From: Bacteroidia bacterium
GTDB taxonomy: Bacteria > Bacteroidota > Bacteroidia > J057
Assembly (NCBI GenBank): GCA_030430205.1
Contig: JAUIGE010000050.1
Coordinates: forward strand, 1-42,206
Direction: 5' to 3'
DNA: 42,206 bases
Below, piece by piece: positions 32,271-42,205 of the stretch. Made by a program: the position numbers and the translations under genes. Under the pieces are notes generated by a model that saw only the letters and a list, made by a program, of their open reading frames with translations, was not told the DNA's origin and searched no databases. How positions within the stretch are numbered: position 1 is the first letter of the stretch; each line of letters begins with the position of its first letter.

Positions 32271-33640
32271 TTTCCTTTCTTTTTGATATCCTGTTTTGCT
32301 TTGAGTCCTTCTGGGCCTACATAAAATTCCGGCGGGAAGCCATTGAGCTGCCGCCAGATTTCGTACCAGACGGGTACCTCATTGAGCAAAGCGAAGGCTT
32401 TGGTTCCTGAACCGACCTGCAATTGGGGAGGCCAGGGGTCCAGCGTATCAGCCTGTTGGGAGATCAGGATGCGGTACATGCCATTTTTGCTGATGTTATT
32501 TTCTATGGCAAAAACTTCCCCGCCGAAGGTGCCAAAACTGGATCCGGGCCATCCCGATCCAAAGATAAGGGCAGGCCAGCCGTCAAATTCCAGTCGCACA
32601 TGCTGCCCTTTTTTCACCAGGGGTAAATCCACGGGCCGCACATATATCTCCGCAGCCAGCAGCGGCTGCACCCTGACGATGCTGGCGATAGCTTCGCCTT
32701 CTTTTACAGTTTCTCCTATGCCTGCCTTGAGGACTTTGTTAATCCGCCCGTTTTGCGGTGCGATGATATAGCGGAAGTGAGCCCGCCGCTCATAATTGCT
32801 GAGCTGGTTGCGCAGCTTGCTGTTGGCGCCTGTGGCGTCGTATTGAGCGGAGAGGGCGCTTTGGCGATCGGACTCTGCCTTGGCAATTTTCTCCCTGTAT
32901 TCATTCGATACATTGAGCAATTCTATGCGGGCTGTGGCCAGAGAGACGCGGGCCTGGGCCACTTTGTTTTTCTGCGAAACCAGCTTTGCCTGTGCCTCCT
33001 GGCGGCTTTTCTTTACTTTTTCCAAAGAAGTCCGCGACTCCAGGCCTTTGTCAAAGAGCGATTGCCAGCGATTCAATTGTATCAAAGCGATAGAGTCGCT
33101 GATAAAGGCTGCCTGCAAATCAGCACTGTCTGCTGAGAGTTTATATTGAGCCTCAATTACCTTATTTTCCAATTGCTGCTTTTTCAATATCAAAGCTTCT
33201 TTCAGAAGACGGCTTTGCTCCAGTAAGGCCGCGGCCTTTTCTGTATAGGCGGTGATCGCCTGGGATTTGGCCTGCAACTGCTCGTCGGTGCGCTGAAGGA
33301 GCTCCGGATCAAAATAATCGTCTTTTATTTCAGATAAATAGGCAATGGTGTCACCTTGTTGTACCACATCGCCCTCGATGATGTACCATTTTTCAATCCT
33401 GCCCGCGACCGTGGATTCGATGGTTTGCGGGCGTTCATTGGGTGAAAGGGTCGTCAGATAGCCTTGGGCCTGGATGTTTTGTTGCCAGGGCAAAAACATG
33501 ATGATGAGCAAAATCACCAGGGCACCCATCAACCAAATGCTCAGGCTGAAAGCAAGTCTGGGGTTAATGGTTTTATCGAAAGAGTGATAATTTTCACTTT
33601 CTATTTCCTGTCGGATGGAGGTTGAAGATAAGTTGAGCAT
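32267..33640 (-). CDS. HlyD-family membrane fusion (adaptor) protein
   Basis: 457 residues from the ATG at 33640 (MLNLSSTSIRQEIES); upstream in-frame sequence overlaps the ABC gene and is not used. One membrane segment at about 30-50 (LSIWLMGALVILLIIMFLPW) is followed by a periplasmic beta-barrel/lipoyl part (VAGRIEKWYIIEGDVVQQGD, then NGRINKVLKAGIGETVKEGE) and a long coiled coil between (about 115-300). This is the type I secretion adaptor layout. It links the inner-membrane ABC protein, whose stop is 7 bp upstream, to TolC. Confidence 0.92.
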   Translation of the reverse strand: MLNLSSTSIRQEIESENYHSFDKTINPRLAFSLSIWLMGALVILLIIMFLPWQQNIQAQGYLTTLSPNERPQTIESTVAGRIEKWYIIEGDVVQQGDTIAYLSEIKDDYFDPELLQRTDEQLQAKSQAITAYTEKAAALLEQSRLLKEALILKKQQLENKVIEAQYKLSADSADLQAAFISDSIALIQLNRWQSLFDKGLESRTSLEKVKKSRQEAQAKLVSQKNKVAQARVSLATARIELLNVSNEYREKIAKAESDRQSALSAQYDATGANSKLRNQLSNYERRAHFRYIIAPQNGRINKVLKAGIGETVKEGEAIASIVRVQPLLAAEIYVRPVDLPLVKKGQHVRLEFDGWPALIFGSGWPGSSFGTFGGEVFAIENNISKNGMYRILISQQADTLDPWPPQLQVGSGTKAFALLNEVPVWYEIWRQLNGFPPEFYVGPEGLKAKQDIKKKGK

Positions 33641-33647
33641 AGGATTT

Positions 33648-35381
33648 TTAGGTAAAAAGGGATGAATAGGCGGCTTCCCTGAGGATTTCATCCGGTCTGC
33701 CTTCAGCTTTAACAGTACCATTTTCCATGATGATGACTTTGTCGCACATATTGGCAAAAAGCAGGTCATTGGAAACGGCAACCACCGTATCCAACTCATC
33801 ACAGCATAGAAATTCGCATATCATGCGTTTGTCATCTTTTTCCCAGATGGAAAAAAAGTCATCCATTATCAGCAGTTGGGGGCGTTTGGCGATAGCGCGG
33901 GCAAGTATCAGCTTGCGGGCTATGCTATAAGGCAGTTGAGGGGTTTCCGGATTGATGACCGTGTCCAATCCCTCTGGCATCGAGCGCACAAATTCAGATA
34001 GCCCCAATCTATCCAAAGACCACATCACATTTTCCAGCAGGATATTCTTTTTTCCCATCGTCAGATTTTCGATGAGTGGGGCTTTGAATAGATTTTTTTG
34101 CGAAAGACAATCTCCGATATAGGACCGCAAACTGGTCATATTGATGTTTTTGGAGGAAATATTATTGAAGGAAATACTGCCGTGAGAGCTTTCATATAAA
34201 CCCGTGATGACGTTGAGCAAAACACTTTTTCCCGAACCCGCATGGCCTGCGATGCAGACTTTTTGTCCGGCTTGTATGTGAAAACTCACCTCATGCAGGG
34301 ATTGCATACTTTCGCCGGGGAAGGCAAAATTCACCTTGTGCAATTTCAGGTCAATTCCATTTGCATGATCGATTTCTTTAAAATCGATCCCTTCCATTCT
34401 CTCCAGTGGCAAGTCTGTGACCTTGCCGATCTTCTCCACCGCTGTCAGGACATCGTAGATGGTCTCCATACTGAGGATCAGTTTTTCCACAGAGTTGATC
34501 ACCAAAATGATGATGATCTCAGAAGCTACAAATTGACCAACGTTCAATTGCCTGTCTATCAGGAGTTTGCTGCCCAGGATCAGCAATCCTGCCGTGACGA
34601 CTGTTTTGAAAACAACGATGTTGCTGAATTGAAACAGGAGAACACGGAAATGCTTTTTTCGGGCATCGAGGTAGTTTGAAACAAGCTTGTCTGTTTTTTC
34701 CAGAGGCAGGTCAGTTTTGCCTGCCAGTTTGAAGGAGCTGAGGGTTCTGGCGACCTCTTCGAGCCAGTGTACCACCTGGTATTTGTAATCCGATTCTTCC
34801 AGACTCGTACGCAGGCCCATAGGTCCGGTAAAGCGAAAAATGATGAAGAGAATCAGGAGCAGGATAAAGCCAAAAGCGATGAAAAAGGGATGGTAAAAGG
34901 AAAGCAAAAGCAGGCCAAAAACGATCTGCAAGGTGGATGTGGAGAGGTCTATCAATATTTTAGGCAGGCCTTTTTGAATGGTCAGGGTATCAAAAAAGCG
35001 GTTGACAAGCTCTGGGGGATATTTTTTGAACAAAGCCCCCATGGTGATTTTGGGGAGGCGGTAGGCAAATTCAAAGGAAGAACGCACAAAAATGCGTTGC
35101 TGAATCATCTCCGTGATGGAGATTTGCATGATCTGCAGGGCACCTGCGAGCAGGGTCCCCAGGGTAACTATACCCACCAGGAGCAGCCAGGAGGAGGAAA
35201 GCTGGTTTGCCAAAACCAGGCTGAGGATGGCCTGTATGCCCAGAGGAAGCGAAAGGTTGATCAGCCCACTGAAAATGGAATAGAGATAGATATGACCGAT
35301 TTCGCGGCGCTCCAGGGACAGCAGCCTGAAGAATCGTTGTATAGGTGTGGGCTTTGTATCGTCAAGTATCGTTTCTGTCAT
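33648..35381 (-). CDS. ABC exporter (TMD-NBD) with degenerate ATPase motifs
   Basis: 577 residues from the ATG at 35381. Residues 20-320 are a six-helix ABC exporter membrane domain (type I fold) with no C39 peptidase domain. Residues 350-577 are the NBD: Walker A GHAGSGKS is intact, but the LSGGQ signature reads LPYSI, Walker B is LLIMDDF with Asp where the catalytic Glu is expected, the D-loop SALD reads SIWE, and the H-loop His is Asn (AVSNDLL). With HlyD and TolC it forms a three-gene type I export operon. Cargo is unknown and no candidate substrate gene is adjacent. The divergence implies slow or no ATP hydrolysis in a homodimer, or an unusual cycle. Confidence 0.88.
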   Translation of the reverse strand: MTETILDDTKPTPIQRFFRLLSLERREIGHIYLYSIFSGLINLSLPLGIQAILSLVLANQLSSSWLLLVGIVTLGTLLAGALQIMQISITEMIQQRIFVRSSFEFAYRLPKITMGALFKKYPPELVNRFFDTLTIQKGLPKILIDLSTSTLQIVFGLLLLSFYHPFFIAFGFILLLILFIIFRFTGPMGLRTSLEESDYKYQVVHWLEEVARTLSSFKLAGKTDLPLEKTDKLVSNYLDARKKHFRVLLFQFSNIVVFKTVVTAGLLILGSKLLIDRQLNVGQFVASEIIIILVINSVEKLILSMETIYDVLTAVEKIGKVTDLPLERMEGIDFKEIDHANGIDLKLHKVNFAFPGESMQSLHEVSFHIQAGQKVCIAGHAGSGKSVLLNVITGLYESSHGSISFNNISSKNINMTSLRSYIGDCLSQKNLFKAPLIENLTMGKKNILLENVMWSLDRLGLSEFVRSMPEGLDTVINPETPQLPYSIARKLILARAIAKRPQLLIMDDFFSIWEKDDKRMICEFLCCDELDTVVAVSNDLLFANMCDKVIIMENGTVKAEGRPDEILREAAYSSLFT

Positions 35382-35491
35382 GAAAGGTTTTTGGGGTTTA
35401 AAAAAACAATCTTTTTCATTACAACCCAATCCAAACGAATAGATAGCATTTGTGTTAAGGCTGAAAGGAACTTTAATCAGATTCTAATATC

Positions 35492-35695
35492 AATGCGAAT
35501 CAAGGGTTGAGGATTCTTGTGGCGCGGATTACCCGCAAGGCCCTCCCGCAAGCCGAAATCCACGCCAGCTTTTCTTTGAAAAGCAGAATAAAAGCTACTA
35601 AAGTAGCTTGAAAACAAATAGCTGGAGTGGATTTCGGGCTTTGCGGCTGGTTTTGCGCGTAATCCGCTCCATGTATTCAACTTTTGATTCGCATT
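35492..35695. repeat. MITE-like hairpin element
   Basis: An imperfect inverted repeat about 204 bp long. Outer ends are AATGCGAATCAA (35492-35503) and TTGATTCGCATT (35684-35695). Inside, GCGGATTAC, CCGAAATCCAC and CCAGCT on the left match GTAATCCGC, GTGGATTTCGG and AGCTGG on the right. The centre is AAGCTACT-AA-AGTAGCTT (35592-35609). It lies between the ABC gene and porP and contains no credible gene; a 93-codon minus frame across it (35477-35758) is rejected. The layout fits a non-autonomous miniature element or a large cruciform. Confidence 0.75.
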
Positions 35696-35701
35696 ATCAA
35701 T

Positions 35702-35729
35702 AAAAAAAGCGGGAAGCAAAGCTCCCCGC
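35702..35729 (-). terminator. Intrinsic terminator after the porP/sprF-like gene
   Basis: On the minus strand, GCGGGGAGC (35729-35721) and GCTTCCCGC (35717-35709) form a stem with one wobble and a TTT loop, followed by seven T. It lies 53 bp after the stop at 35782 and ends the giant-adhesin/PorP transcript. Confidence 0.88.
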
Positions 35730-35781
35730 CTAAACCAAATACATCTACAAATTTGCACATCAGCAAATCCGCATATCTCCT

Positions 35782-37476
35782 TTAATTTTTCAAAATCAAG
35801 ATATCCACCCGGCGGTTTTCCTCCCGCTTGTCCTCATTGTCATCTTCCTGTATGAGCGGATCTTCTTCGCCATAAGGCAAAATCATGAAGACAGCATCAG
35901 ACATGCTGATGGACTTGAGGTACTCGCGTACCGCCTTACAGCGGCGGGTAGAAAGCATCATATTGTGGGCGTCGCCCCCTTCAGTACTGGCATTGCCAGT
36001 GAGGTAGACGACCACGACATTGTCCATGCGCTTGTATTTGTCTTTGGTGGCATTGAGTCGTGCCCGCTCGCCTGCGCGTAGCTCATCCTTATCCTTGTCA
36101 AAGTAGACAGAGCCGATCTTGTAAAAAGCGAGTTTGTCGCCATTTTCGGTGGGTATGTACACTGTCTGTACATCAGGATCGACGCTGGGATCGTAACGAT
36201 GGGAAGAGGAACCTCTTTCAGATTCTTCTTTTTTCTGCTTCTCCAATTCTTCGAGGCGCTTGATGATTTCGAGCATTTCCTGATACTTGAGCATATCATC
36301 TATCTCCTTCATGCGCTTGAGCCTGCGAAGTTCTTCGAGTAGGCGAAGGTCGTTATACATCTCGTAGTCTTTGAGCATTTTTAGCTCAGCAGGTGTGAAA
36401 TCTTTTTCACGCTCCGCTTTTTCAATTGCATTCAGGCTATCCTGCTTGCTTTTTTCTGCCTCCATAATCTTCTGGAAACCAGACTCTTCCAGGTCATGCA
36501 TTTTGTCCTCCAGACGGTCTACGCGCTTGCCTGTACCTCCGAATTTAAAGCCAATACTGAACTCATGGGTATCGCCCATGATGTTGCGGTATTTTTGTTG
36601 ACCTGTCATTTCATAGATATAGGTAGCGGAGAAATACTCATTGAGGTTAAATCGCATGGACACATTCAGGCCCGAGGCGAAAGCCCCTTCGGGGCTACCT
36701 GAGCGCCAGCCTGCACCTACAGTAAATTGGTCTTTCCAGTGGAGCAGGAAGTTGGCGTCGTACTGCCACGGCAAGCCTTTTACAACCCGCACCATACCGA
36801 CTGGTTCGAGGTACAATTCATTCTCCAGGCTAACTGGAAATTTGTATCGGACCGCTGTCAGGTAATGATTAATGAGCTGAAAGTCAGCAATCTGCTGGCT
36901 GGTGCCTGCCGCATTCAGGTAGCGGACAGAAGAGTTCACCAGTTGGGGAACGGAAAAGTCAATCGCCAGATTCTCATAGCTATAATGGAAGCCGAAGGCT
37001 GCCTCAAAGGCTGTGCTATTCTGAGCATTATCCAAAATGATCGGATCCGCCCCATCCTGCACCCGTGCCCGGTTGAAGTCAATGGTTTGACTCAAAAATC
37101 CCGCTGAAAGCCCCAGCGATATGCGCTGGTTGTCATTGGGACCCGAAAGGATGTGATAGGCATAGGTAAGCGAACCGCCCACCTTATTGATGATGTGGGT
37201 TTGGTCAGAGTACATGGTGACCCCCACACCTGACCGCTGGGCGACCAGCGGGTAGTCGAATGTCAGAGCGCTTGTCGCAGGCGCGCCAGGCAAGTCTGTC
37301 CATTGCTTTTTGTAGCCCAAAAACAATCTCCCCAGGTCTCCGCTCCCGGCACGAGCCGGGTTGTAGATATAGGGATTGTAGAGGTATTGGTTGAAAACCG
37401 GGATCTGCTGGGCAAAGACCGAGCTTCCCATCATCAGGACCAAAGTGAAGGCGATATATGAAATAAACTTTTTCAT
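35782..37476 (-). CDS. PorP/SprF-family T9SS protein fused to an OmpA-like domain
   Basis: 564 residues with a signal peptide (to VFAQ). Residues 24-310 match PorP/SprF, the outer-membrane beta-barrel proteins that accompany T9SS cargo: PVFNQYLYNPYIYNPARAG, then LFLGYKKQW and TFDYPL near the N-terminus. Residues 325-430 are charged and helical (for example LKMLKDYEMYNDLRLLEEL), probably a coiled coil. Residues 455-564 are an OmpA C-terminal peptidoglycan-binding-like domain: VYFDKDKDEL, LTGNASTEGG, RRCKAVREYL and NRRVDILIL. The gene lies 46 bp after the giant CHU_C adhesin gene in the same direction. PorP/SprF genes are often paired with CHU_C cargo, SprF being needed for SprB export, so it probably helps deliver the adhesin. 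Confidence 0.92.
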   Translation of the reverse strand: MKKFISYIAFTLVLMMGSSVFAQQIPVFNQYLYNPYIYNPARAGSGDLGRLFLGYKKQWTDLPGAPATSALTFDYPLVAQRSGVGVTMYSDQTHIINKVGGSLTYAYHILSGPNDNQRISLGLSAGFLSQTIDFNRARVQDGADPIILDNAQNSTAFEAAFGFHYSYENLAIDFSVPQLVNSSVRYLNAAGTSQQIADFQLINHYLTAVRYKFPVSLENELYLEPVGMVRVVKGLPWQYDANFLLHWKDQFTVGAGWRSGSPEGAFASGLNVSMRFNLNEYFSATYIYEMTGQQKYRNIMGDTHEFSIGFKFGGTGKRVDRLEDKMHDLEESGFQKIMEAEKSKQDSLNAIEKAEREKDFTPAELKMLKDYEMYNDLRLLEELRRLKRMKEIDDMLKYQEMLEIIKRLEELEKQKKEESERGSSSHRYDPSVDPDVQTVYIPTENGDKLAFYKIGSVYFDKDKDELRAGERARLNATKDKYKRMDNVVVVYLTGNASTEGGDAHNMMLSTRRCKAVREYLKSISMSDAVFMILPYGEEDPLIQEDDNEDKREENRRVDILILKN

Positions 37477-37522
37477 GATCTATATTTCTGAGTTAGATAT
37501 TTTCTATCGGGTTTAAAACTTA

Positions 37523-40500
37523 TTATCGGATAATCGTGATAGGACCTTTGATGACGTTTTCCCCTGCGGTAATCACGTACCAATAGGTGCCTTCAGGTAA
37601 TTCGCGACCGCGATAGGTACCATCCCAGTCATTTTGATAATTGACTGTCGTATAAACTTGCGCTCCGGCTCTGTTAAATACCGTCAGTTGGTAGTTTTGC
37701 AAGCGTTGAATGCCGCTGATTACCCAGGTATCATTCATTCCATCACCATTGGGCGTAAATAGATCATAGACCACCAACTCGTCTGGAGTGACAGGCGGAA
37801 GCTCTTCTACAACCGTTACCTTCACCGTATCCGAACCACTACAACCGTTCAGGTCAATGGCATCCACCCAGTAGACAAATTCACCCAGGGGTGGACTCTG
37901 TACGATCGGGTTAGGGATGTTGGGGAAGCTGAGGAAATTCGTTGGGAACCACTGGAAGGTGACCCCTCCGATAGCGTTCAACTGTGCATCCTGACCCACC
38001 TGAATGGTGATATCCGGTCCTGCATTTACATCCAGACCATTTCCTACACTTACTGTGGTGGTACCCGATCCCGTCAAACCGTTGGGTAGGGTGACATTCA
38101 CAGTATATAGGCCTGCATCACTTGCAGAAACATTCACCAGGATGGGGTTCTGATCATTTGACTGGAAGCCGTCTGGACCAGTCCAGGAGTAAATGGCTCC
38201 CGGTATCACTGATACCATCAGTCGAACCGTATCGCCGGGACAGGCGGGGCCATCATTGTCCACAAAGATCGAAATGCTGCCAATTCCTGGCTCGATATCT
38301 ACATATAATGTGAGCGGCTCAGAGCTACAACCCGTAGTCGTATCTGTGATTACCAGGGTATAATCGCCCTGATTATCAGCTTCATTGACGTTGACGAGGA
38401 TCGGGTTCTGTTCGCTCGATCTAAAGCCCGCAGGGCCACTCCAGTTATAGATCACATTGGGTACAAATGGGGCGAATAGCTCCAGGTCCTCTCCTTCCTT
38501 GATTGGAGCATTAGAGAAAATAATGATCGCCGGTGGCAATGGATTCACCGTGACGACGGTGATGCCAGCCTGGGGAGAAAGACAGCCTGTGGCCGAGATA
38601 TAGCGCACTTCGTAGCTTCCTGCATTTGCCACCCCAACCTGGGGGATCAGTGGGTTTTGCAGGTTCGAGCTAAAGCCATTGGGGCCTGTCCAACTGTATT
38701 GGCCACCAATACCGCCCATGGCGGTAAGCTGCAGGTTATCGCCCGCACAATGTGGGCCATCATTGGCAGCTGTAGGTGCCGAAGGCACAGGGTCAATGAA
38801 CACATTGGCAATACCTGCCAGAGATTCGCAACCATTGAGGCTTACCGTCACCTGGTATTGACCGGAGTCTGCCGAAGTGGTATTGTTGATCACCAGGATG
38901 GGTTGCGTAGTGGTCGTTGTATTGCCATCTGGACTTGTCCAGTTGTAACGGGCTCCTGCCACTGCTCCCACTGTCAGGGTGAGATCATCTCCTGCACAGA
39001 CAGGACTGTTTGACTGAACTGTCGGCGTAGCCGGTCTCGGGTTAATGATAACCAGAATAGAAGTAGAGACAGAAGGACATCCGGTGCCTATATCCGTTAG
39101 CGTTAGGCTGTAAACACCCTGATGCAAGCCCAGAGTGACACTGTTGATTACAGGGTTTTGCTGGGTGGAGGTATAGCCATTAGGTCCTGTCCAATTGTAC
39201 ACCACATTGGGTACAGTAGAAGCCGTAAGGAGCAGGGTATCACCTTCACATAGCGGTGAATTGCTACCGATGGTTGGTGTACTTGGCAAGCCATTTACCG
39301 TAACTACCACCGTTTCCCTTATGCTTTCACATCCGTTGATGTCCAGACTTACATAGTAGGTCGTCGTACGGGTGAGGATAGGCGTGGTAAAAGTCAATCC
39401 AATATGGATCAGGTTACCACCTACCGGCGCATCATACCAGCGGAAAGTACCTGTACCGGGAGCTTTTAGGGTAACCCTATTCCCTTCACAGATAGAAGTA
39501 TCATTGATGGAAGGCTGAGCCGGGCGCGCTGTAACTACAACAGAAACAGCAGAGCGGGAGCTCTTACAGCCTGTAGCTGTATTTTCTTCTTCGATATAAT
39601 AAGTATAAGTGCCCGGTGTGAATGGCCCAACGGCGAGGGTCGCATTCCGTGGAGGCATGGGGCTGACTTGTATAGGCAGGACAAAAGTTGCATTGTCATA
39701 CCAATTCAGTACTGTGTTGGCATTTCCCGTACCTGAGGCAGTGATAAAGCCGGTTGTTCCCTCACACAGATAAAGCGTTGTAGCTGAAGGCGCAGGTGGT
39801 AGAGGATTTACCACTGCCGTCACAGGCGTCAACGCACTTTCACAACCCGTACCAACAATGATTTGCCTCACATAATAGGTGGTCGTTTGCGTCAAGGCAC
39901 TTGTCGTGTACACGCTACCTGTAAACAGGAGGTTGATGCCATTGGGGTCTGAGTACCAATTCAGGAAATTACCTGCTGTACCCGCAGCTGCGAGCATAGC
40001 AGTTTGGCCTGAACAGATCGTATCTGGAACCACAGAAGGCGCAGAAGGCGCTGGATTTACCGTAACCGTCACAACTGTTCGTGAACTTTCGCATATGCTA
40101 TCCTTCTCCGTTACGATAAAAGTAGTTGTGCCCGAAAGCTGGCTTGTAGTAAAAGTCCCTCCGATGAACAGGAGCGTAGTCCCACTTGCATCATACCAGC
40201 GGAAATCACCTCGTGTAGTCCCTCCAAAGTTGGCGGTAAGCACTGCGCTTTGGCCCACACATACTGTGACAGGAGCTACAACAGGCGCATTCGGAACAGG
40301 TAAAACGTTCACGTTCATCGCTGTGCGCGTACTGGCACAGGTCCCGTTAAATTCATCTACATAGAATACAAAGGTGCCGGTTGCAAAAGGCCCTACCGAA
40401 AAATGGGCAGTCGCTGGCGGCATGCCATCTATGCGAACAGGAGTAGTTGCTCCTGGCGTATCGTACCAACGCAGGCTACCCGTACCAGAACCTGTTGCAG

Positions 40501-42205
40501 TGAGTGTTCCCATGCTACCTGCACAGATGGTAATGTCTGAAGCAGAAGGAGGTGCAGGAAGCGGCAGAACCGTTACATTAACAGGAATCAAATCACTTTC
40601 ACATCCTGTATTGGGATTCACCTGATTGACATAAAAAGTTGTATTCTGAGTCAGTGCAGATGTTGTAAATAGATTTCCTGTAAATAAAAGGGTATTGGCC
40701 GAAGGGTTATTGTACCAGTTGATGTTGTTTCCAGGTGTACCCGCTGCCAGGAGAGTCGCCATTTGTCCGGAACAAACGGTAGAAGGTACAACGATCGGAT
40801 TGCTCGGTTTCGGATTGACAGTGACTGTCACTTTTGCTGCGATACTGCGGCAACTTCCTACAAGCTCAGCTACCCAGTAGCTCGTTGTAGTCAAAGGCGT
40901 AACGTTCAGGGTCGAGCCTGTAAACAACAGATTGGTCAGTGCTGAGTCCGCATACCAGCTAAAAGATCCTGTAGTACCTGTACTGGAGGTGGCTGTCAGG
41001 CTGGTGCTGGCTCCTTCACATATTGTGAGGATACCGGCCACATTGGGATTGGCAGGCGCAGGCAATACGGTGATAGTCACCGCTACCCGTGCGCTGATAC
41101 ATCCACTGCTCAGGTTTTCCTCTTCGACATAATAGGTATATGATCCCACCGACAACATGCCAATGTTAAAATTAACCGGCGTTGTGGCAAGCGGTCCGTT
41201 TTGAATAACTGTTCCTCCCGTGGCCACATTATATAGATTGATGCGGGTATTGGCAATACCAGAAGCAGAAGCCACGATGATAACATCTTCACTTGCACAG
41301 GCAGTAACAGCAGAAGCCGATGGCGCCACAGGCGCTGGAACCACCACTGCCAAGACAGGAACCAGGTTGCTTACACAGCCTGTACCTACGGTAGTTTGCT
41401 GAACCCAATAGGTAGTGGTCTGTCCCAAAATGGGAGTCGTGAAGCTCGGCCCGGTTGCAATCGGACTGTTGCCATTTGCATTGTCATACCAGTTCAGTGT
41501 GCCGCCGGTGATGCCGACAGCGCTCAAAGTAGCACTTTGTCCCACACAAACTGTATCGCCTGTTACGACAGGATTGGTTGGCATCGGATTTACCGTAACT
41601 ACTACCTGGGTAGCGCCACTTTCGCAGCTACCGATGGTTGCGGTTACATAGTAATTGATGGAGCTGTTAAGGGGTGGGGTAATGAAAGTATTTCCGGTAA
41701 AGACGAGGTTGGTTAAGGCCGCGTCGTCATACCATTTGAAAATGCCATTTCCACCCCCACCAGCGGTTGCTGTCAAGGTCGCTGACTGTCCTATACAAAC
41801 TATTGCGCCAGGCGCAGTGGGGTTTGCCGGAATCGGATCAACCCTTACCGTAACCGAAGTCCTTGGGCTTGCACAGCCTGTGAGCAGGTTGATTTCTTCA
41901 ACATAATACACAAAAGTGCCCGGGCCGAGGAGGCCTAAACTGAATATCTCTGTGGCAGTTGCCCCAGAACCTGTTTGGAGAGGCGAGCCGCCAGTTGCCA
42001 GGCTATACAAATCAATTCTTGTATTGGCATTGCCGGTTCCTGACACCGTCAGGTTAACGGGCTGGTTGGTACAAGCATTCACATTGTTAGCCGACGGTGC
42101 CGGAGGCGCAGCATTCACCACTACCGAAACAGCCGAAAGCGGACTTGCACAACCCGTACCAATGACGACTTGCTCTACCCAATAAGTGATGGTCTGAGCG
42201 AGTGG
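37523..42205 (-). CDS. Giant Ig-like repeat adhesin with CHU_C domain (5' partial)
   Basis: The frame is open through the right edge, so at least 1560 residues are present and the N-terminus is missing. A GTG at 42121 is not the start: residues upstream (TYWVEQVVIGTGCASP) continue the repeat. Modules of about 85-90 residues repeat: one class has SATLTA, NWYDN, LLFTG, TTYYV and a Cys before P, and a second, C-terminal class of about five modules has Y.WTGPNG, QNP and VNP. Both are Ig/PKD-like beta folds. Residues before the stop form a CHU_C domain: VYDLFTPNGDGMNDTWVI, LTVFNRAGAQVY, WDGTYRGRELPEGTYWYVI. It is probably a T9SS-exported surface adhesin or gliding-related filament, followed by its PorP/SprF partner. 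Confidence 0.92.
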   Translation of the reverse strand, partial: PLAQTITYWVEQVVIGTGCASPLSAVSVVVNAAPPAPSANNVNACTNQPVNLTVSGTGNANTRIDLYSLATGGSPLQTGSGATATEIFSLGLLGPGTFVYYVEEINLLTGCASPRTSVTVRVDPIPANPTAPGAIVCIGQSATLTATAGGGGNGIFKWYDDAALTNLVFTGNTFITPPLNSSINYYVTATIGSCESGATQVVVTVNPMPTNPVVTGDTVCVGQSATLSAVGITGGTLNWYDNANGNSPIATGPSFTTPILGQTTTYWVQQTTVGTGCVSNLVPVLAVVVPAPVAPSASAVTACASEDVIIVASASGIANTRINLYNVATGGTVIQNGPLATTPVNFNIGMLSVGSYTYYVEEENLSSGCISARVAVTITVLPAPANPNVAGILTICEGASTSLTATSSTGTTGSFSWYADSALTNLLFTGSTLNVTPLTTTSYWVAELVGSCRSIAAKVTVTVNPKPSNPIVVPSTVCSGQMATLLAAGTPGNNINWYNNPSANTLLFTGNLFTTSALTQNTTFYVNQVNPNTGCESDLIPVNVTVLPLPAPPSASDITICAGSMGTLTATGSGTGSLRWYDTPGATTPVRIDGMPPATAHFSVGPFATGTFVFYVDEFNGTCASTRTAMNVNVLPVPNAPVVAPVTVCVGQSAVLTANFGGTTRGDFRWYDASGTTLLFIGGTFTTSQLSGTTTFIVTEKDSICESSRTVVTVTVNPAPSAPSVVPDTICSGQTAMLAAAGTAGNFLNWYSDPNGINLLFTGSVYTTSALTQTTTYYVRQIIVGTGCESALTPVTAVVNPLPPAPSATTLYLCEGTTGFITASGTGNANTVLNWYDNATFVLPIQVSPMPPRNATLAVGPFTPGTYTYYIEEENTATGCKSSRSAVSVVVTARPAQPSINDTSICEGNRVTLKAPGTGTFRWYDAPVGGNLIHIGLTFTTPILTRTTTYYVSLDINGCESIRETVVVTVNGLPSTPTIGSNSPLCEGDTLLLTASTVPNVVYNWTGPNGYTSTQQNPVINSVTLGLHQGVYSLTLTDIGTGCPSVSTSILVIINPRPATPTVQSNSPVCAGDDLTLTVGAVAGARYNWTSPDGNTTTTTQPILVINNTTSADSGQYQVTVSLNGCESLAGIANVFIDPVPSAPTAANDGPHCAGDNLQLTAMGGIGGQYSWTGPNGFSSNLQNPLIPQVGVANAGSYEVRYISATGCLSPQAGITVVTVNPLPPAIIIFSNAPIKEGEDLELFAPFVPNVIYNWSGPAGFRSSEQNPILVNVNEADNQGDYTLVITDTTTGCSSEPLTLYVDIEPGIGSISIFVDNDGPACPGDTVRLMVSVIPGAIYSWTGPDGFQSNDQNPILVNVSASDAGLYTVNVTLPNGLTGSGTTTVSVGNGLDVNAGPDITIQVGQDAQLNAIGGVTFQWFPTNFLSFPNIPNPIVQSPPLGEFVYWVDAIDLNGCSGSDTVKVTVVEELPPVTPDELVVYDLFTPNGDGMNDTWVISGIQRLQNYQLTVFNRAGAQVYTTVNYQNDWDGTYRGRELPEGTYWYVITAGENVIKGPITIIR

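Noticed and set aside
35477-35758. 93-codon minus-strand ORF next to the MITE-like element
   Set aside because: It spans the inverted repeat and the terminator of porP and shows no conserved features.
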